Below, one piece after another: positions 52,198-60,871 of a DNA stretch of 64,000 nt. The notes beneath the pieces were generated by a model. The model worked only from the letters and a program-made list of their open reading frames with translations, was not told the origin of the DNA and ran no database searches. Each line of letters opens with the position of its first letter. Position 1 is the first letter of the stretch. The stretch is from CAYFZR01 sp046760505 [NCBI: Candidatus Hydrothermarchaeota archaeon] (GTDB taxonomy: Archaea > CAYFZR01): the NCBI GenBank assembly GCA_046760505.1, contig JBHIEG010000005.1, positions 1-64,000 on the forward strand. Reading direction: 5' to 3'. Made by a program: the position numbers and the translations under genes.

Positions 52198-52924
52198 ACC
52201 CGAATATTTAGTGAAGGACGGCATAAGATTAGATGGCAGGAGATTGGATGAACTGAGACCGCTCAGCATAGAGGCAGGCATCTTAAAAAGAGCGGATGGA
52301 TCCGCTTACGTTACATTAGGGAACAACAAGATAATTGCAGCCGTCTATGGTCCGAGGGAGGTCCATCCCAGACATCTCCAAAAGTTGGACACTGCGATAG
52401 TAAGGTGTAGGTACAACATGGCTCCATTTTCCGTAAGGGAAAGAAAAAGACCGGGTCCGGATAGAAGGTCTGTTGAGATATCAAAGGTTATCAGAGAAGC
52501 GCTGGAGCCAGCGTTATTCGTTGAAGATTTTCCCAGGACTAGCATAGATATATTTATTGAAGTACTAGAATCCGACGCCGGTACAAGATGTATGGGTATT
52601 ACCGCTGCTTCCGTAGCCCTGGCCGATGCAGGAGTACCTATGAAAGACCTTGTATCCGGTGTTTCTGTTGGCAAGATAGACGGAAACATCGCCTTGGATC
52701 TGAACGGAATAGAGGATAACTACGGAGAAGCAGATATGCCGGTCGCAATAATGTCCAAAAAGGAGGAAATAACGCTTCTCCAGATGGATGGTCATCTAAC
52801 AGAAGAAGAATTTAAAGAAGGTCTAAAAAAGGCAATAAGCGTATGTAAAGAAATTTATAAAGAGCAAAGAAACGCATTGAAGAGAAAATATGCGCCTAGG
52901 GTAGGAGGAAATAAAAATGACTGA
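52190..52924 (+). CDS. rrp41: Exosome catalytic subunit Rrp41
   Basis: 244 residues from ATG 52190 (GGAGAGTGAT upstream); GTG 52181 in frame is possible. RNase PH fold: '[20 protein letters not shown]', '[20 protein letters not shown]', '[20 protein letters not shown]' and '[20 protein letters not shown]'. The phosphate-binding Arg and catalytic Asp (in 'EADMPVAIM') are present. With Rrp42 it forms the hexameric ring that degrades RNA with phosphate. Active subunit by these residues. Confidence 0.97.
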   Translation: MDKPEYLVKDGIRLDGRRLDELRPLSIEAGILKRADGSAYVTLGNNKIIAAVYGPREVHPRHLQKLDTAIVRCRYNMAPFSVRERKRPGPDRRSVEISKVIREALEPALFVEDFPRTSIDIFIEVLESDAGTRCMGITAASVALADAGVPMKDLVSGVSVGKIDGNIALDLNGIEDNYGEADMPVAIMSKKEEITLLQMDGHLTEEEFKEGLKKAISVCKEIYKEQRNALKRKYAPRVGGNKND

Positions 52925-53717
52925 AGTGGTGGCTGAGATAAAAAAAGATTACATACACAACCTTGTTAAAAACAATAAAAGGATTGATGGACGACATTTT
53001 GAAGAATATAGAGAAATAAGCATAGAAACAGGAATCATCTCCCATGCAAATGGTTCTGCCCTTGTAAAAATAGGGAATACTCAGGTGATAGTGGGAATTA
53101 AGGCAGAAATTGGGGAACCCTTTTCAGACACCCCAGACAAGGGAGTACTTACAACAAATGTAGAGCTGGTTCCTCTAGCGAGCCCAACATTTGAGCCCGG
53201 CCCCCCAGATGAAAATTCAATTGAAATAGCAAGAGTTGTGGATAGAGGAATTCGAGAAGGTAAAATGATAGATCTAGATAACCTCTGCATCATCGAAGGA
53301 AAAAAGGTGTGGGTGATATTTATAGATGTTCACGTCCTAGATCATGACGGAAATTTAATAGATGCTTCTGCACTAGGGGCTGTTGCTGCCTTATTAAACT
53401 CGAAAATTCCTAAGGTTGAGGTTGTTAACGACGAGGTTATAATAAACGAAAAGGAACTTATACCCTTGCCTATAAATTCCGTGCCGGTTTACTGTACCAT
53501 GGGGAAGATCGACGACAAGCTTATAGTAGATCCCGTGCTTGATGAGGAGATGGTCATGTCAGGTAGATTGACCTTTGTTTTGCTAGAGGATAACACAATA
53601 TGCGCCATGCAAAAAGGAGAAAATGAAACATTTAAATTGGAAGAGGTATTCTCAGCACTGGAAAAAGCAAAGAAAAACGCATCCAAGATCAGATCAATGC
53701 TGAGGGGGGTAATATGA
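52917..53717 (+). CDS. rrp42: Exosome subunit Rrp42
   Basis: 266 residues. '[20 protein letters not shown]' and '[20 protein letters not shown]' and '[20 protein letters not shown]' identify Rrp42. The catalytic residues of Rrp41 are replaced, as usual for this inactive partner. ATG 52917 overlaps the rrp41 end by 8 nt; the stop overlaps the L37Ae start. Confidence 0.95.
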   Translation: MTEVVAEIKKDYIHNLVKNNKRIDGRHFEEYREISIETGIISHANGSALVKIGNTQVIVGIKAEIGEPFSDTPDKGVLTTNVELVPLASPTFEPGPPDENSIEIARVVDRGIREGKMIDLDNLCIIEGKKVWVIFIDVHVLDHDGNLIDASALGAVAALLNSKIPKVEVVNDEVIINEKELIPLPINSVPVYCTMGKIDDKLIVDPVLDEEMVMSGRLTFVLLEDNTICAMQKGENETFKLEEVFSALEKAKKNASKIRSMLRGVI

Positions 53718-53974
53718 CAAAGAAAGTGGGACCAACAGGACGTTTTGGGCCAAGATACGGTAGGAGACTCAGAAAACTGGTGGCAGATATTGAAAGAAAG
53801 TCTAAGGTCAAGCATAAATGTGTAAAATGCGGAGAAACTGTGTTAAAGCGAACAGGGACTGGTATATGGAAATGTAAAAAATGTGGAAGCGTAATGGCTG
53901 GGGGCGCATACACCCCAACTACGCCTGGAGGAGATGAGGTAGAGAGGGTAATCAAACGTATGGAAGGAGAGTAA
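53714..53974 (+). CDS. rpl37ae: 50S ribosomal protein L37Ae
   Basis: 86 residues. 'GPTGRFGPRYGRRLRKLVAD' and a zinc ribbon with CVKC (about 36-39) and CKKC (about 54-57), then 'SVMAGGAYTPTTPGG'. This is the L37Ae/L43e family. ATGA overlap with rrp42. Starts the conserved tail L37Ae - RpoP - Brix - Pcc1-like - prefoldin. Confidence 0.97.
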   Translation: MTKKVGPTGRFGPRYGRRLRKLVADIERKSKVKHKCVKCGETVLKRTGTGIWKCKKCGSVMAGGAYTPTTPGGDEVERVIKRMEGE

Positions 53975-53975
53975 G

Positions 53976-54125
53976 ATGTATAAATGTGCGAATCCAGATT
54001 GCAACAGGGAAATATTGGATATTGAAGAAAAAACTGGACTTATTGGAGTAAGATGCCCATACTGCGGCCACAGAATTATATTCAAAAAGAGGGCCCCCTT
54101 TAGAAAAAAGATTAGGGCAAGATAA
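53976..54125 (+). CDS. rpoP: DNA-directed RNA polymerase subunit P (Rpb12-like)
   Basis: 49 residues. MYKCANPDCNREILDIEEKT, then 'GLIGVRCPYCGHRIIFKKRA' and a basic tail. Four zinc ligands: C4, C9 and C27, C30 (CPYC). Starts 1 nt after the rpl37ae stop region (ATG 53976, GGAGAG upstream). The TAA overlaps the ATG of the next gene. The start is in the right place and the motif complete. Confidence 0.95.
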   Translation: MYKCANPDCNREILDIEEKTGLIGVRCPYCGHRIIFKKRAPFRKKIRAR

Positions 54126-54598
54126 TGCTGATAACGAGTTCTCTTAATCCAAGCAGGAAGACGCGCCTTCTGTGCAGAGATCTCGAAAGAGCTATATGGA
54201 ACGCCACTTACTTGCCGAGAGGAAAATTAAAACTTGAAGATATATTTCTGGAAGGAAAAAAACGCAAAAAAAAAGTAATATGCTTCATCAAGGAATTTGG
54301 AAAGAGACCGGGAGTTTTAGAGTTTACCGATACCGAAGGAAACATCATCTTAAAAATAAGGATCAGGGACATTTTATTCCAAAAGGATATTAGGAAGAAA
54401 CCCAGTAGGATGATTCACCACATAAAGGTCTTGGATGCCTCCAAGAATGGTAGTAACAAAAAATTGGTAGAAAAACTTTCATCTGTCTTTGGTAAAGAGG
54501 GTGAACTGAAACTCTTGGTCGATCGGGAGAAGATGGGTTTCGTTTACAAAGGAAAAGAAATTGGTCCAAGATTATATATTCATTCGGTGGATATATGA
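54125..54598 (+). CDS. Brix-domain protein (IMP4-like, archaeal)
   Basis: 157 residues. 'MLITSSLNPSRKTRLLCRDL' and 'ERAIWNATYLPRGKLKLEDI' start the Brix domain; later 'RKKPSRMIHHIKVLDASKNG' and 'KMGFVYKGKEIGPRLYIHSV' fit its C-terminal half. Brix proteins assist ribosome assembly, in eukaryotes the U3 snoRNP protein Imp4. Coupled to rpoP (TAATG) and to the next gene (ATGA). Confidence 0.87.
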   Translation: MLITSSLNPSRKTRLLCRDLERAIWNATYLPRGKLKLEDIFLEGKKRKKKVICFIKEFGKRPGVLEFTDTEGNIILKIRIRDILFQKDIRKKPSRMIHHIKVLDASKNGSNKKLVEKLSSVFGKEGELKLLVDREKMGFVYKGKEIGPRLYIHSVDI

Positions 54599-54984
54599 GG
54601 AATGAAGTTGTCATCGAAATTCCATGCAATGAGCATATGTACGGTATCCTCAAAGAATCGTTAATTAGAGAGGTTGATCTTTCAAGAAAAAGACAAGAGG
54701 TAGATATAAATTATTGTGATGGATTACTAATAATAAATATAAGAACTCGAGATCTCCCTTCGTTAAGGGCAGGAGTAAACACTTATTTAAGGTTGGTGTT
54801 ATTAATCCAACAGATTGCGAGGTGGTTAAATGAGTGCCGAGATTCCGCAGCATATAAGACATCAGATAGCCCAACTTCAGCAGATGCAACAGCAAGCACA
54901 AGCAATAGTCAATCAAAGATATCAGATAGAACTACAACTAAAGGAAACAGAAAAAGCACTGGAAGAACTCAACAAAAGTTCTGA
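54595..54984 (+). CDS. Pcc1-family KEOPS subunit (second paralogue), read-through tail over prefoldin gene
   Basis: 129 codons. Residues 1-80 are Pcc1-like: 'VVIEIPCNEHMYGILKESLI', 'DINYCDGLLIINIRTRDLPS' and 'LRAGVNTYLRLVLLIQQIAR'. No stop follows; the frame stays open through the first 155 nt of the prefoldin gene, adding a Ser/Thr/Lys-rich tail ('STSNSQSKISDRTTTKGNRK') before TGA 54982-54984. A TAA at 54827-54829, just before the prefoldin ATG, lies one frame away, so a 1-bp indel near the end of the Pcc1 region could have removed the normal stop. Either the tail is real or the gene is frameshifted. Brix stop overlaps its ATG. Confidence 0.75.
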   Translation: MRNEVVIEIPCNEHMYGILKESLIREVDLSRKRQEVDINYCDGLLIINIRTRDLPSLRAGVNTYLRLVLLIQQIARWLNECRDSAAYKTSDSPTSADATASTSNSQSKISDRTTTKGNRKSTGRTQQKF

Positions 54985-55195
54985 AGGAGCAACAGTTTAT
55001 AAGGCGGTTGGCAGTATACTGATAAAATCTGAGAAAAATCTCCTTGAAGAGGAGTTGAATGAGAGGAAAGAGACCCTCGAACTCAAAGTTCAAACCCTTA
55101 AAAGACAAGAAGAAAGATTACAAACGAAGATACAGGAAAGACAGCAAAAACTTCAACAAGAACTTCAAGGATCTTCATTAGGAATGGCGGGATGA
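54830..55195 (+). CDS. pfdB: Prefoldin beta subunit
   Basis: 121 residues, starting MSAEIPQHIRHQIAQLQQMQ, with coiled coils on either side of a beta hairpin ('EGATVYKAVGSILIKSEKNL'). GAGGTGG 4-6 nt upstream of ATG 54830. Prefoldin passes unfolded proteins to the thermosome. The 5' half is overlapped in another frame by the Pcc1-like gene. Its stop overlaps the next ATG. Confidence 0.95.
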   Translation: MSAEIPQHIRHQIAQLQQMQQQAQAIVNQRYQIELQLKETEKALEELNKSSEGATVYKAVGSILIKSEKNLLEEELNERKETLELKVQTLKRQEERLQTKIQERQQKLQQELQGSSLGMAG

Positions 55196-56178
55196 AGGAA
55201 TTAATAGAATACTTCGAAAAGAACAGAAATAAAAAATTTTTAATCCTTTCACACCATAATTCGGATGCAGATGCCATAAGTAGTAGCATCTGCTTGAGAG
55301 ACATAATAAAAAAGAAGTATCCTGATTTTAACTGTTCAATAGGCGTGGCAAAGAGCGCAAACAAATTCGTTAGGGAACTTTTCGATGTGGATATAATTAG
55401 TAATCCAGATTTAGAAGAATACGACGAGATAATTGTTGTTGATACGGGAAGTATGGATCAACTTAGCCCTTTGAAGCCAGATAACTTCGTTTTGATTGAT
55501 CATCATGTGGTACATCCTGATATGGTAAAGAAAAGTAAGATCCATCTCGTCGATCCAAATGCATCATCTACAGCAGAGATCATATATGAACTATCCAAGG
55601 AGATGAACGTTTTCGACGAAAACATCTTAAAAAATATCGTAATCGGAATAATGGCGGATACTGGCCATTTACGCTTTTCAACTCCAAGAACTCTTAAAAA
55701 CTTGGCAGAGATCTTGGAAAAGACTAACTGCGAAATTGAAGATTACTTCAGGATTATGGATGGAAAATTAGATGTCTCACAAAGGATAGCTCATATAAAG
55801 GCATCTAAGAGGGCAAAGATAACCAGAAATAACGATATCCTGATCGCAACTTCTTTCGTTAGTGCCTTCGAGTCTTCTGCCGCGAGAGCTCTTTTATCTC
55901 TAGGTGCAGACATAGCCTTCGTAGCCTCTAAAAAAGAGGACGAGATAAGAGTCAGTGGCAGGACTACAGGTGAGATGATAAAGAGAGGAGTAAATCTTGC
56001 GGAGATTATGAAGGAAATAGGAGACTTAATAGAAGGAAGTGGTGGAGGGCACCCTGGCGCTGCGGGAGCAAACGGAGTTAAGGGAGAGATTGAAGGAATC
56101 TTGGATGCGTGCGTAAATCTAACTCTAAAACAGCTGGACCCAAAATCTATTGCTTCTGATAAAGTTCCTTCCTCCTAG
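55192..56178 (+). CDS. DHH-family phosphoesterase (NrnA-like)
   Basis: 328 residues. DHH motifs: 'LSHHNSDADAISSSICLRDI', 'IDHHVVHPDM', 'TGHLRFSTPRTL', and DHHA1 'LIEGSGGGHPGAAGANG'. The single-domain pair of DHH and DHHA1 is typical of NrnA (nano-RNase/pAp phosphatase) or of an archaeal nuclease. Different from the RecJ-like protein at 35428-36822 in length and layout. ATGA overlap with pfdB. Its 3' end overlaps the convergent UPF0282 gene by 32 nt. Confidence 0.88.
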   Translation: MKELIEYFEKNRNKKFLILSHHNSDADAISSSICLRDIIKKKYPDFNCSIGVAKSANKFVRELFDVDIISNPDLEEYDEIIVVDTGSMDQLSPLKPDNFVLIDHHVVHPDMVKKSKIHLVDPNASSTAEIIYELSKEMNVFDENILKNIVIGIMADTGHLRFSTPRTLKNLAEILEKTNCEIEDYFRIMDGKLDVSQRIAHIKASKRAKITRNNDILIATSFVSAFESSAARALLSLGADIAFVASKKEDEIRVSGRTTGEMIKRGVNLAEIMKEIGDLIEGSGGGHPGAAGANGVKGEIEGILDACVNLTLKQLDPKSIASDKVPSS

Positions 56179-57007
56179 CCTCTAGTAGATCATTTTCCTG
56201 ACCCAAGAATTCTGCTGCCGTTAAAATCCTTACATCTTGATCTTCCGCTGCCTCAAATACATTTTCTATCCTTTTTTTCCATTCCAGATCTCTGAGGAAG
56301 TGATGATCAACTACGAAATCTTTTACGATGGTTTCGTTGATTATTTTTGTCATATTCTCAACTGATTTTTCCAGACTGAGTTTTGAGTAGCGGAAACCTA
56401 GCATATAAGTCATTGGTCCGTCTAGGAAAATTGTTCGGGGATTTTCTTGAATTATGAAGTTAGTTTGCTCATCAATGCTAGGACCTTCTACATCCGATGT
56501 AAAGAGAAAGCGATCTTCACCCTCTACTATTGACACCTCTGTTACATACCCCAACTTGCTGCTGGTCCCATGAAATACGGGAGCTGAGAATCTAATCTGA
56601 GTATCCCCAAACGTAAATTCTCTACCATCTGAATACTCTAAAGTTTTAGGCAAGCCCTCTATTTGATCCAAAAAATATTTTGCCCTTTTTTTCTGGCTAT
56701 AGTTTATATTCTGAGTAGGATGCTTGATGAGGGCGATCTTGTCGCGGTAAATCTCGGGTTCATTTGGATCGTGGTGGTCATAGTGATAATGGGTTACCGC
56801 GAGAACATCTGACATCTCAGCGTATTTCTTAATTTCACTCCAGTGGGTGTTCATTCTTTCTATCTCTATTGGATGGGGGGATAATCCGTATCTGGTCGGT
56901 GCCAATGAAACTCCTGGATCTAAAAGTATCTTAACATCTTCTGTCTCTACATAAGTGGCCATGCTTCTAGTTCCTAGGGAATCGAATGCAATTGGCAATA
57001 TTTTCAT
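56147..57007 (-). CDS. UPF0282 metallo-beta-lactamase-fold hydrolase
   Basis: 286 residues. 'DVKILLDPGVSLAPTRYGL' and 'LAVTHYHYDHHDPNEPE' give the THxHxDH metal-binding motif of the MBL fold; 'FLFTSDVEGPSIDEQTNFII' supplies further ligands and 'VVDHHFLRDLEWKK' the C-terminal His. UPF0282 proteins are archaeal and uncharacterised. ATG 57007 is 7 nt after the end of the DRG GTPase, so the two form an operon. Confidence 0.88.
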   Translation of the reverse strand: MKILPIAFDSLGTRSMATYVETEDVKILLDPGVSLAPTRYGLSPHPIEIERMNTHWSEIKKYAEMSDVLAVTHYHYDHHDPNEPEIYRDKIALIKHPTQNINYSQKKRAKYFLDQIEGLPKTLEYSDGREFTFGDTQIRFSAPVFHGTSSKLGYVTEVSIVEGEDRFLFTSDVEGPSIDEQTNFIIQENPRTIFLDGPMTYMLGFRYSKLSLEKSVENMTKIINETIVKDFVVDHHFLRDLEWKKRIENVFEAAEDQDVRILTAAEFLGQENDLLEARRKELYQKQ

Positions 57008-57013
57008 TTTTTA

Positions 57014-58105
57014 TCACCTCTTCAATCTAATGCTAACCACATCATTATCATGCAGAATATAATCCAATCCTACTCTTTGCCCATCAAACTTTCCTGAGCC
57101 CCAGATCTGGGCGTACGAAAATCTTCTGACAAAGTCTCTGTGTAATTTTTCACAAACATCTCTAACTGTGGAACCCTCTTTCAATATCATGGGCTCTTCA
57201 TAATCGACCTCTCCTCTTTGAGGTTTAAGGTAAACTCTTATAAATTTCAATTTTCTGTATATTTCATCTACCAATATATCTACGTTCGTTCCATTAAGAG
57301 CAGAGATCGGTATGACCTCAGAATTAAACTCCGAGGAGATTTTCTCGACCTCTTCTTCATCCAGCAGATCAATCTTATTCAGAGCCAGAATGCATGGAAT
57401 GTAAACCCTGTTTCCCATAAGCGCGTCAATGAATCTATCTAAGGTTATGTCTTCTCTTATGGTGATCTCAGCATTGTGAATGCCGTACTCCCTCAATACT
57501 GCGAGAATAGTATTTTCTTCCAGTTCCTTAATTTTTCTTGAAAAATTTAATTTAATGCCGCCTTGTCCAAGTTTTTTTATCTTTACCTTAGGTGGTTCTT
57601 CGTTAATCCTAACACCAGTTTCATACAATTCTTTTTTTATGTTTTCAAACTGCTTTTTATCAAATGGATCCAACATTATAAGTATTAGATCTGCATTCCT
57701 TATAACAGATATTACTTCTTTTCCCTTCCCTTTACCCTTAGAGGCCCCCTCTATGAGACCTGGAACATCGAAAATCTGGATCATTGCGCCCTTATATTCT
57801 AGCATTCCGGGTATAACGTCCATCGTTGTGAATGCATAAGAATCAACCCTTGAATTTGCCTGAGTAATCCTGTTCAGTAGGGTGGATTTTCCCACGGATG
57901 GATAGCCTACCAAGACAACGGTAGCGTCGCCGCTTTTCTTCACAGCAAACTTTTTTCCCTTTCTCTTTGATGACTTTTTTATCCTTTCTTCCTTTAATTT
58001 CGCGAGTTTTGCCTTTAATTTACCGACGTGGTGCTGAGTGGCTTTGTTATACGGTGTATTTTTGATTTCTTCCTCTATCTGTCTGATTTTCTCATCTACA
58101 TCCAT
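57014..58105 (-). CDS. DRG-family GTPase
   Basis: 363 residues. Obg-HflX superfamily: 'VVLVGYPSVGKSTLLNRITQ' (G1), 'VDSYAFTTMDVIPG' (G2), 'IQIFDVPGLIEGASKGKGKG' (G3), 'CILALNKIDLLDEEEV' (NKxD), 'PISALNGTN' (G5); C-terminal TGS domain from about 288. The N-terminus is helical and basic ('QHHVGKLKAKLAKLKEERIK'), the HTH-like helix of DRG proteins. They bind translating ribosomes; archaea normally have one DRG. Confidence 0.94.
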   Translation of the reverse strand: MDVDEKIRQIEEEIKNTPYNKATQHHVGKLKAKLAKLKEERIKKSSKRKGKKFAVKKSGDATVVLVGYPSVGKSTLLNRITQANSRVDSYAFTTMDVIPGMLEYKGAMIQIFDVPGLIEGASKGKGKGKEVISVIRNADLILIMLDPFDKKQFENIKKELYETGVRINEEPPKVKIKKLGQGGIKLNFSRKIKELEENTILAVLREYGIHNAEITIREDITLDRFIDALMGNRVYIPCILALNKIDLLDEEEVEKISSEFNSEVIPISALNGTNVDILVDEIYRKLKFIRVYLKPQRGEVDYEEPMILKEGSTVRDVCEKLHRDFVRRFSYAQIWGSGKFDGQRVGLDYILHDNDVVSIRLKR

Positions 58106-58193
58106 AAGAAGAACACCGTTGATTTAGCCTCATCTTCATTGATTTATTAAAATGGGATAAACTTTAAATGTTATCTTGCTCATCTCTCTGGTA

Positions 58194-58553
58194 ATGGTGT
58201 GGGGCGAATATATCCTTTGGTTATATGAGGTAATCACCAGGTATGAAGTTTTGATTCTATTGATCGTTTTCATCCTATTAATCTTTGTTCTAAGGAGTAC
58301 AATTAGGCAGAGAAGGTCCTTGAGAGAACTCGATGCAAACATCGAAAAAACGAATAAAAACATTGAAGACCTCAAATCACAACTAAAAGAAATTGCAGAA
58401 TTGCAAAACAAGAACATAGAAATGTTACATGGTAAAATAGCAGCAATAAAATGTGTTTTAGATGAAATGAAGGAAAAAAAGGAAGAACTAGAATTGGAAG
58501 CCTTAATAAACGATGCTATAGCCTTCAGAAATAGATTGTTCAATAGAAAATGA
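58194..58553 (+). CDS. Single-pass membrane protein with coiled coil
   Basis: 119 residues from ATG 58194; TTG 58176 and GTG 58197 are alternatives. One transmembrane helix ('EVLILLIVFILLIFVLRSTI') near residue 20, followed by a long coiled coil ('DANIEKTNKNIEDLKSQLKE'). No cleaved signal peptide. A TATA-like TTTAAATG at about 58157 fits the start. It is convergent with the geranylgeranyl reductase at 58554. Function unknown. Confidence 0.7.
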   Translation: MVWGEYILWLYEVITRYEVLILLIVFILLIFVLRSTIRQRRSLRELDANIEKTNKNIEDLKSQLKEIAELQNKNIEMLHGKIAAIKCVLDEMKEKKEELELEALINDAIAFRNRLFNRK

Positions 58554-59738
58554 CTAATCTGAAAGAAAAATTTCCAATCCCGCTTTCCCTATAATTTTTA
58601 TGACTTCAGGAGATCTTAAGAGACAAAAAATCAATTTGCCATGCCTGTCAAAATGAGATTCTTCCTTGATGATTTTCTGAATCTCATCGGACTCAAGCAA
58701 TTCCAAAAGAGCATCAATTTTTTCATCATCCAACTTTCTGTACATTTTTCTGAATATTCTTCCCGCCTTTATTTCCCATCCAATCTCCTTTTCCCATCTT
58801 TTCTGGTATCTTTTTAGATTATTTTCTGAGAACTCCTTCATCTCAAATGATTCTTTCACGGTTTCGTATGCGCATTCAGCGCACAGCATACCATAGTAAA
58901 TCCCCCCTCCTGTGGTAGGTTTTACCTGACCTGCAGTATCTCCTACGAGGATAATTCTATCACCGTATGTCTTCTTTCTAGGCTCTAGCGGTATCAGACC
59001 TGCGTTAACTTCAAAATATGAGGTTTTTATCCTGTTCCTCAATAAATCCGAGTTCAGAAGACTATCAAGGTATTTTTTTGGCGTTTCTCTGGCACACAGA
59101 CCGATCCTAGCGATTCCTTCATAACTTGGAATGCACCATGCAAAGAACTCTGGGGCAATTTTTTTCCCTATATAAACCTCTACATCCTCTATCTCAGATG
59201 GGACTTCGTACTGTAAGCCAGAGATATATTCCTTTATCCTTGGAAAACCAAGTCTGTTAGCGAGTTCCGATCTTGATCCTTCGCATATCATGGCTATCTC
59301 AGATTTTATTTCGAATTTTTCATCCATTCTTCTTGCTATTATTTTTACAAAGTCCTTTTCTACCTCAACGTTATAGCATCTTGTTTTTAATGATAATTCG
59401 CCTCCAGACCTCACATAATCCTTTCCAAGTTCTTTGTCAAAGATTTTTCTGTCAATTACATACGCATTTGGTTTTAAATCTGCGTTAAAAGACTTTTTTG
59501 AGGGTGAATATACCTTTATTTTATCTATTTTTCGTAAAATGCTCTTTCTACTCAAAGAAAATCTTTCAAAGACCTCTTCGCCAACCAATCCTGCACACTG
59601 AACCGGAATCCCGATCTCCTGATCTTCTTCTAAAATCAATACGTCTAATCCCTCTTTTGAGAGAAGTTTACCAGCATATAAACCGATTGGTCCAGCGCCG
59701 ATTATTACAACATCTTTTTCCATGTTAAAATTGCTCAT
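58554..59738 (-). CDS. Geranylgeranyl-reductase-family FAD oxidoreductase
   Basis: 394 residues. N-terminal FAD-binding Rossmann motif 'VVIIGAGPIGLYAGKLLSKE', 'GIPVQCAGLVGEEVFERFSL' (a GIPVQCAG variant of the family), 'RIILVGDTAGQVKPTTGGGI' binding FAD, and 'YYGMLCAECAYETV'. Archaeal members reduce the double bonds of isoprenoid lipids (digeranylgeranylglycerophospholipid reductase); other substrates such as menaquinone are possible. ATG 59738 follows a TATA-like box (GATATAAGG) by about 25 nt, so it may be leaderless. Start 59738; ATG 59723 is alternative. Confidence 0.88.
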   Translation of the reverse strand: MSNFNMEKDVVIIGAGPIGLYAGKLLSKEGLDVLILEEDQEIGIPVQCAGLVGEEVFERFSLSRKSILRKIDKIKVYSPSKKSFNADLKPNAYVIDRKIFDKELGKDYVRSGGELSLKTRCYNVEVEKDFVKIIARRMDEKFEIKSEIAMICEGSRSELANRLGFPRIKEYISGLQYEVPSEIEDVEVYIGKKIAPEFFAWCIPSYEGIARIGLCARETPKKYLDSLLNSDLLRNRIKTSYFEVNAGLIPLEPRKKTYGDRIILVGDTAGQVKPTTGGGIYYGMLCAECAYETVKESFEMKEFSENNLKRYQKRWEKEIGWEIKAGRIFRKMYRKLDDEKIDALLELLESDEIQKIIKEESHFDRHGKLIFCLLRSPEVIKIIGKAGLEIFLSD

Positions 59739-59801
59739 ATGGGATATTGTATTATCGAAAGCCTTATATCTCCTTCGAAGAAACTCTCTTCTGGTGTTCT
59801 C

Positions 59802-59960
59802 ATGAATATGCTTCTAGCGCTCACAGCAGGTCTCGTAATGGGAATAATAGAATCTATTTATCTCCAGAAGAAATCGAAATGGAACTCACAAACTGCTTGG
59901 TTTGTTGGTTTGATATCAGGAATTACAATATGGGGATTAATATTTGCTAAGTTTTTATGA
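59802..59960 (+). CDS. Very small membrane protein
   Basis: 52 residues from ATG 59802 (ATG 59808 possible), two hydrophobic helices ('MNMLLALTAGLVMGIIESIY', 'QTAWFVGLISGITIWGLIFA') joined by a basic loop with KKSKWNS. TATA-like TTATAT at about 59764 fits. 15 nt before the CTG of the cation-efflux gene; probably one operon. Function unknown. Confidence 0.6.
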   Translation: MNMLLALTAGLVMGIIESIYLQKKSKWNSQTAWFVGLISGITIWGLIFAKFL

Positions 59961-59975
59961 TTTGGAGGACTTAAA

Positions 59976-60839
59976 CTGGATATCGATGAAAAAGCCTCCA
60001 TAATTTCGATTGTAGTGAATATTTCCCTTACCATAATGAAGTTAATGGTAGGATTCTTTTCTGGGAGCCTAGGAATAATAGCAGACTCTTTACACTCTTT
60101 TTTAGACGCCATATCTTCTGTGCTAGCATATATCGGTATAAGGACAAGTAAAAAGCCCCCGGACGAATCCCATCCTTATGGCCATGCAAAAGCCGAAACA
60201 GTAACCGGAGCAGGAATAACCGCTCTTTTGGCTTTGACCGCAACAATGATACTCTATGAGGCAATTAAGAGGCTATTCAAACCAGTAGAATTAAAAGTGG
60301 GAGTAATTGCCTTTTCAGCGGTGATTTTATCCATATTTATAAACGAGGCTTTGGCAAGGTATAAGTTTAACGTGGGGAGAGATGCTTTCAGCATCTCTCT
60401 AATAGCGGATGCTCAGCATTCTAGAGCCGATGTTTGGAGTTCTATAGCAGTATTATTTGGATTAATAGGATTTAAATTAGGATTTAATAAGGCAGATCCT
60501 GTTGCCGCTCTAGTCGTTGCATTTCTCATTTTAAAGAGCGGTCTGGGGATAGGCAAGGAGATAATAGACGTGCTAATGGACGCAAGTCCTGGTGAAAGTG
60601 TAATTGATTGCATAAGAGAATCAGCGAATCGCATAGAGGGCGTGATAGAGTGCCATAATATAAGAGCGAGAAAAGTGGGAGACAACGTATTCGTAGATCT
60701 ACATATAGAAGTAGATGGCTCATTAAGCGTGAAGGCTGGTCATGAAATTTCAAATAAGGTTGAAAAAGAGATTTCAAAGTGTTTGATTGGAGTTAAATCA
60801 GTTATGGTTCATGTAGAACCCTTAAAGGACAGGCATTAA
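59976..60839 (+). CDS. Cation diffusion facilitator (Zn/Fe/Mn efflux), putative CTG start
   Basis: 287 codons from CTG 59976. Six helices; metal site residues in 'ADSLHSFLDAIS' (HxxxD, helix II) and 'ADAQHSRADVWSS' (helix V), with 'PYGHAKAETVTG' after helix III and a C-terminal cytoplasmic domain. The homologous N-terminus ('LDIDEKASIISIVVNISLTI') begins before GTG 60015, and no ATG, GTG or TTG is available upstream; GGAGG (59964-59968) sits 7 nt before CTG 59976. So either CTG is the start or the protein starts late at GTG 60015 without a ribosome-binding site and with a truncated first helix. Metal specificity unknown. Confidence 0.75.
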   Translation: MDIDEKASIISIVVNISLTIMKLMVGFFSGSLGIIADSLHSFLDAISSVLAYIGIRTSKKPPDESHPYGHAKAETVTGAGITALLALTATMILYEAIKRLFKPVELKVGVIAFSAVILSIFINEALARYKFNVGRDAFSISLIADAQHSRADVWSSIAVLFGLIGFKLGFNKADPVAALVVAFLILKSGLGIGKEIIDVLMDASPGESVIDCIRESANRIEGVIECHNIRARKVGDNVFVDLHIEVDGSLSVKAGHEISNKVEKEISKCLIGVKSVMVHVEPLKDRH

Positions 60840-60871
60840 TTTTCCTGCATCAATGCTCTACATTGGGGTGA

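Noticed and set aside
54665-54916. Minus-strand frame opposite the Pcc1-like and prefoldin genes
   Set aside because: Composition and position show it is an antisense shadow of two recognised genes.
58136-58543. Minus-strand frame of 135 codons
   Set aside because: It is a shadow of the plus-strand coiled-coil gene, which has a membrane helix, a TATA-like box and normal codon use.
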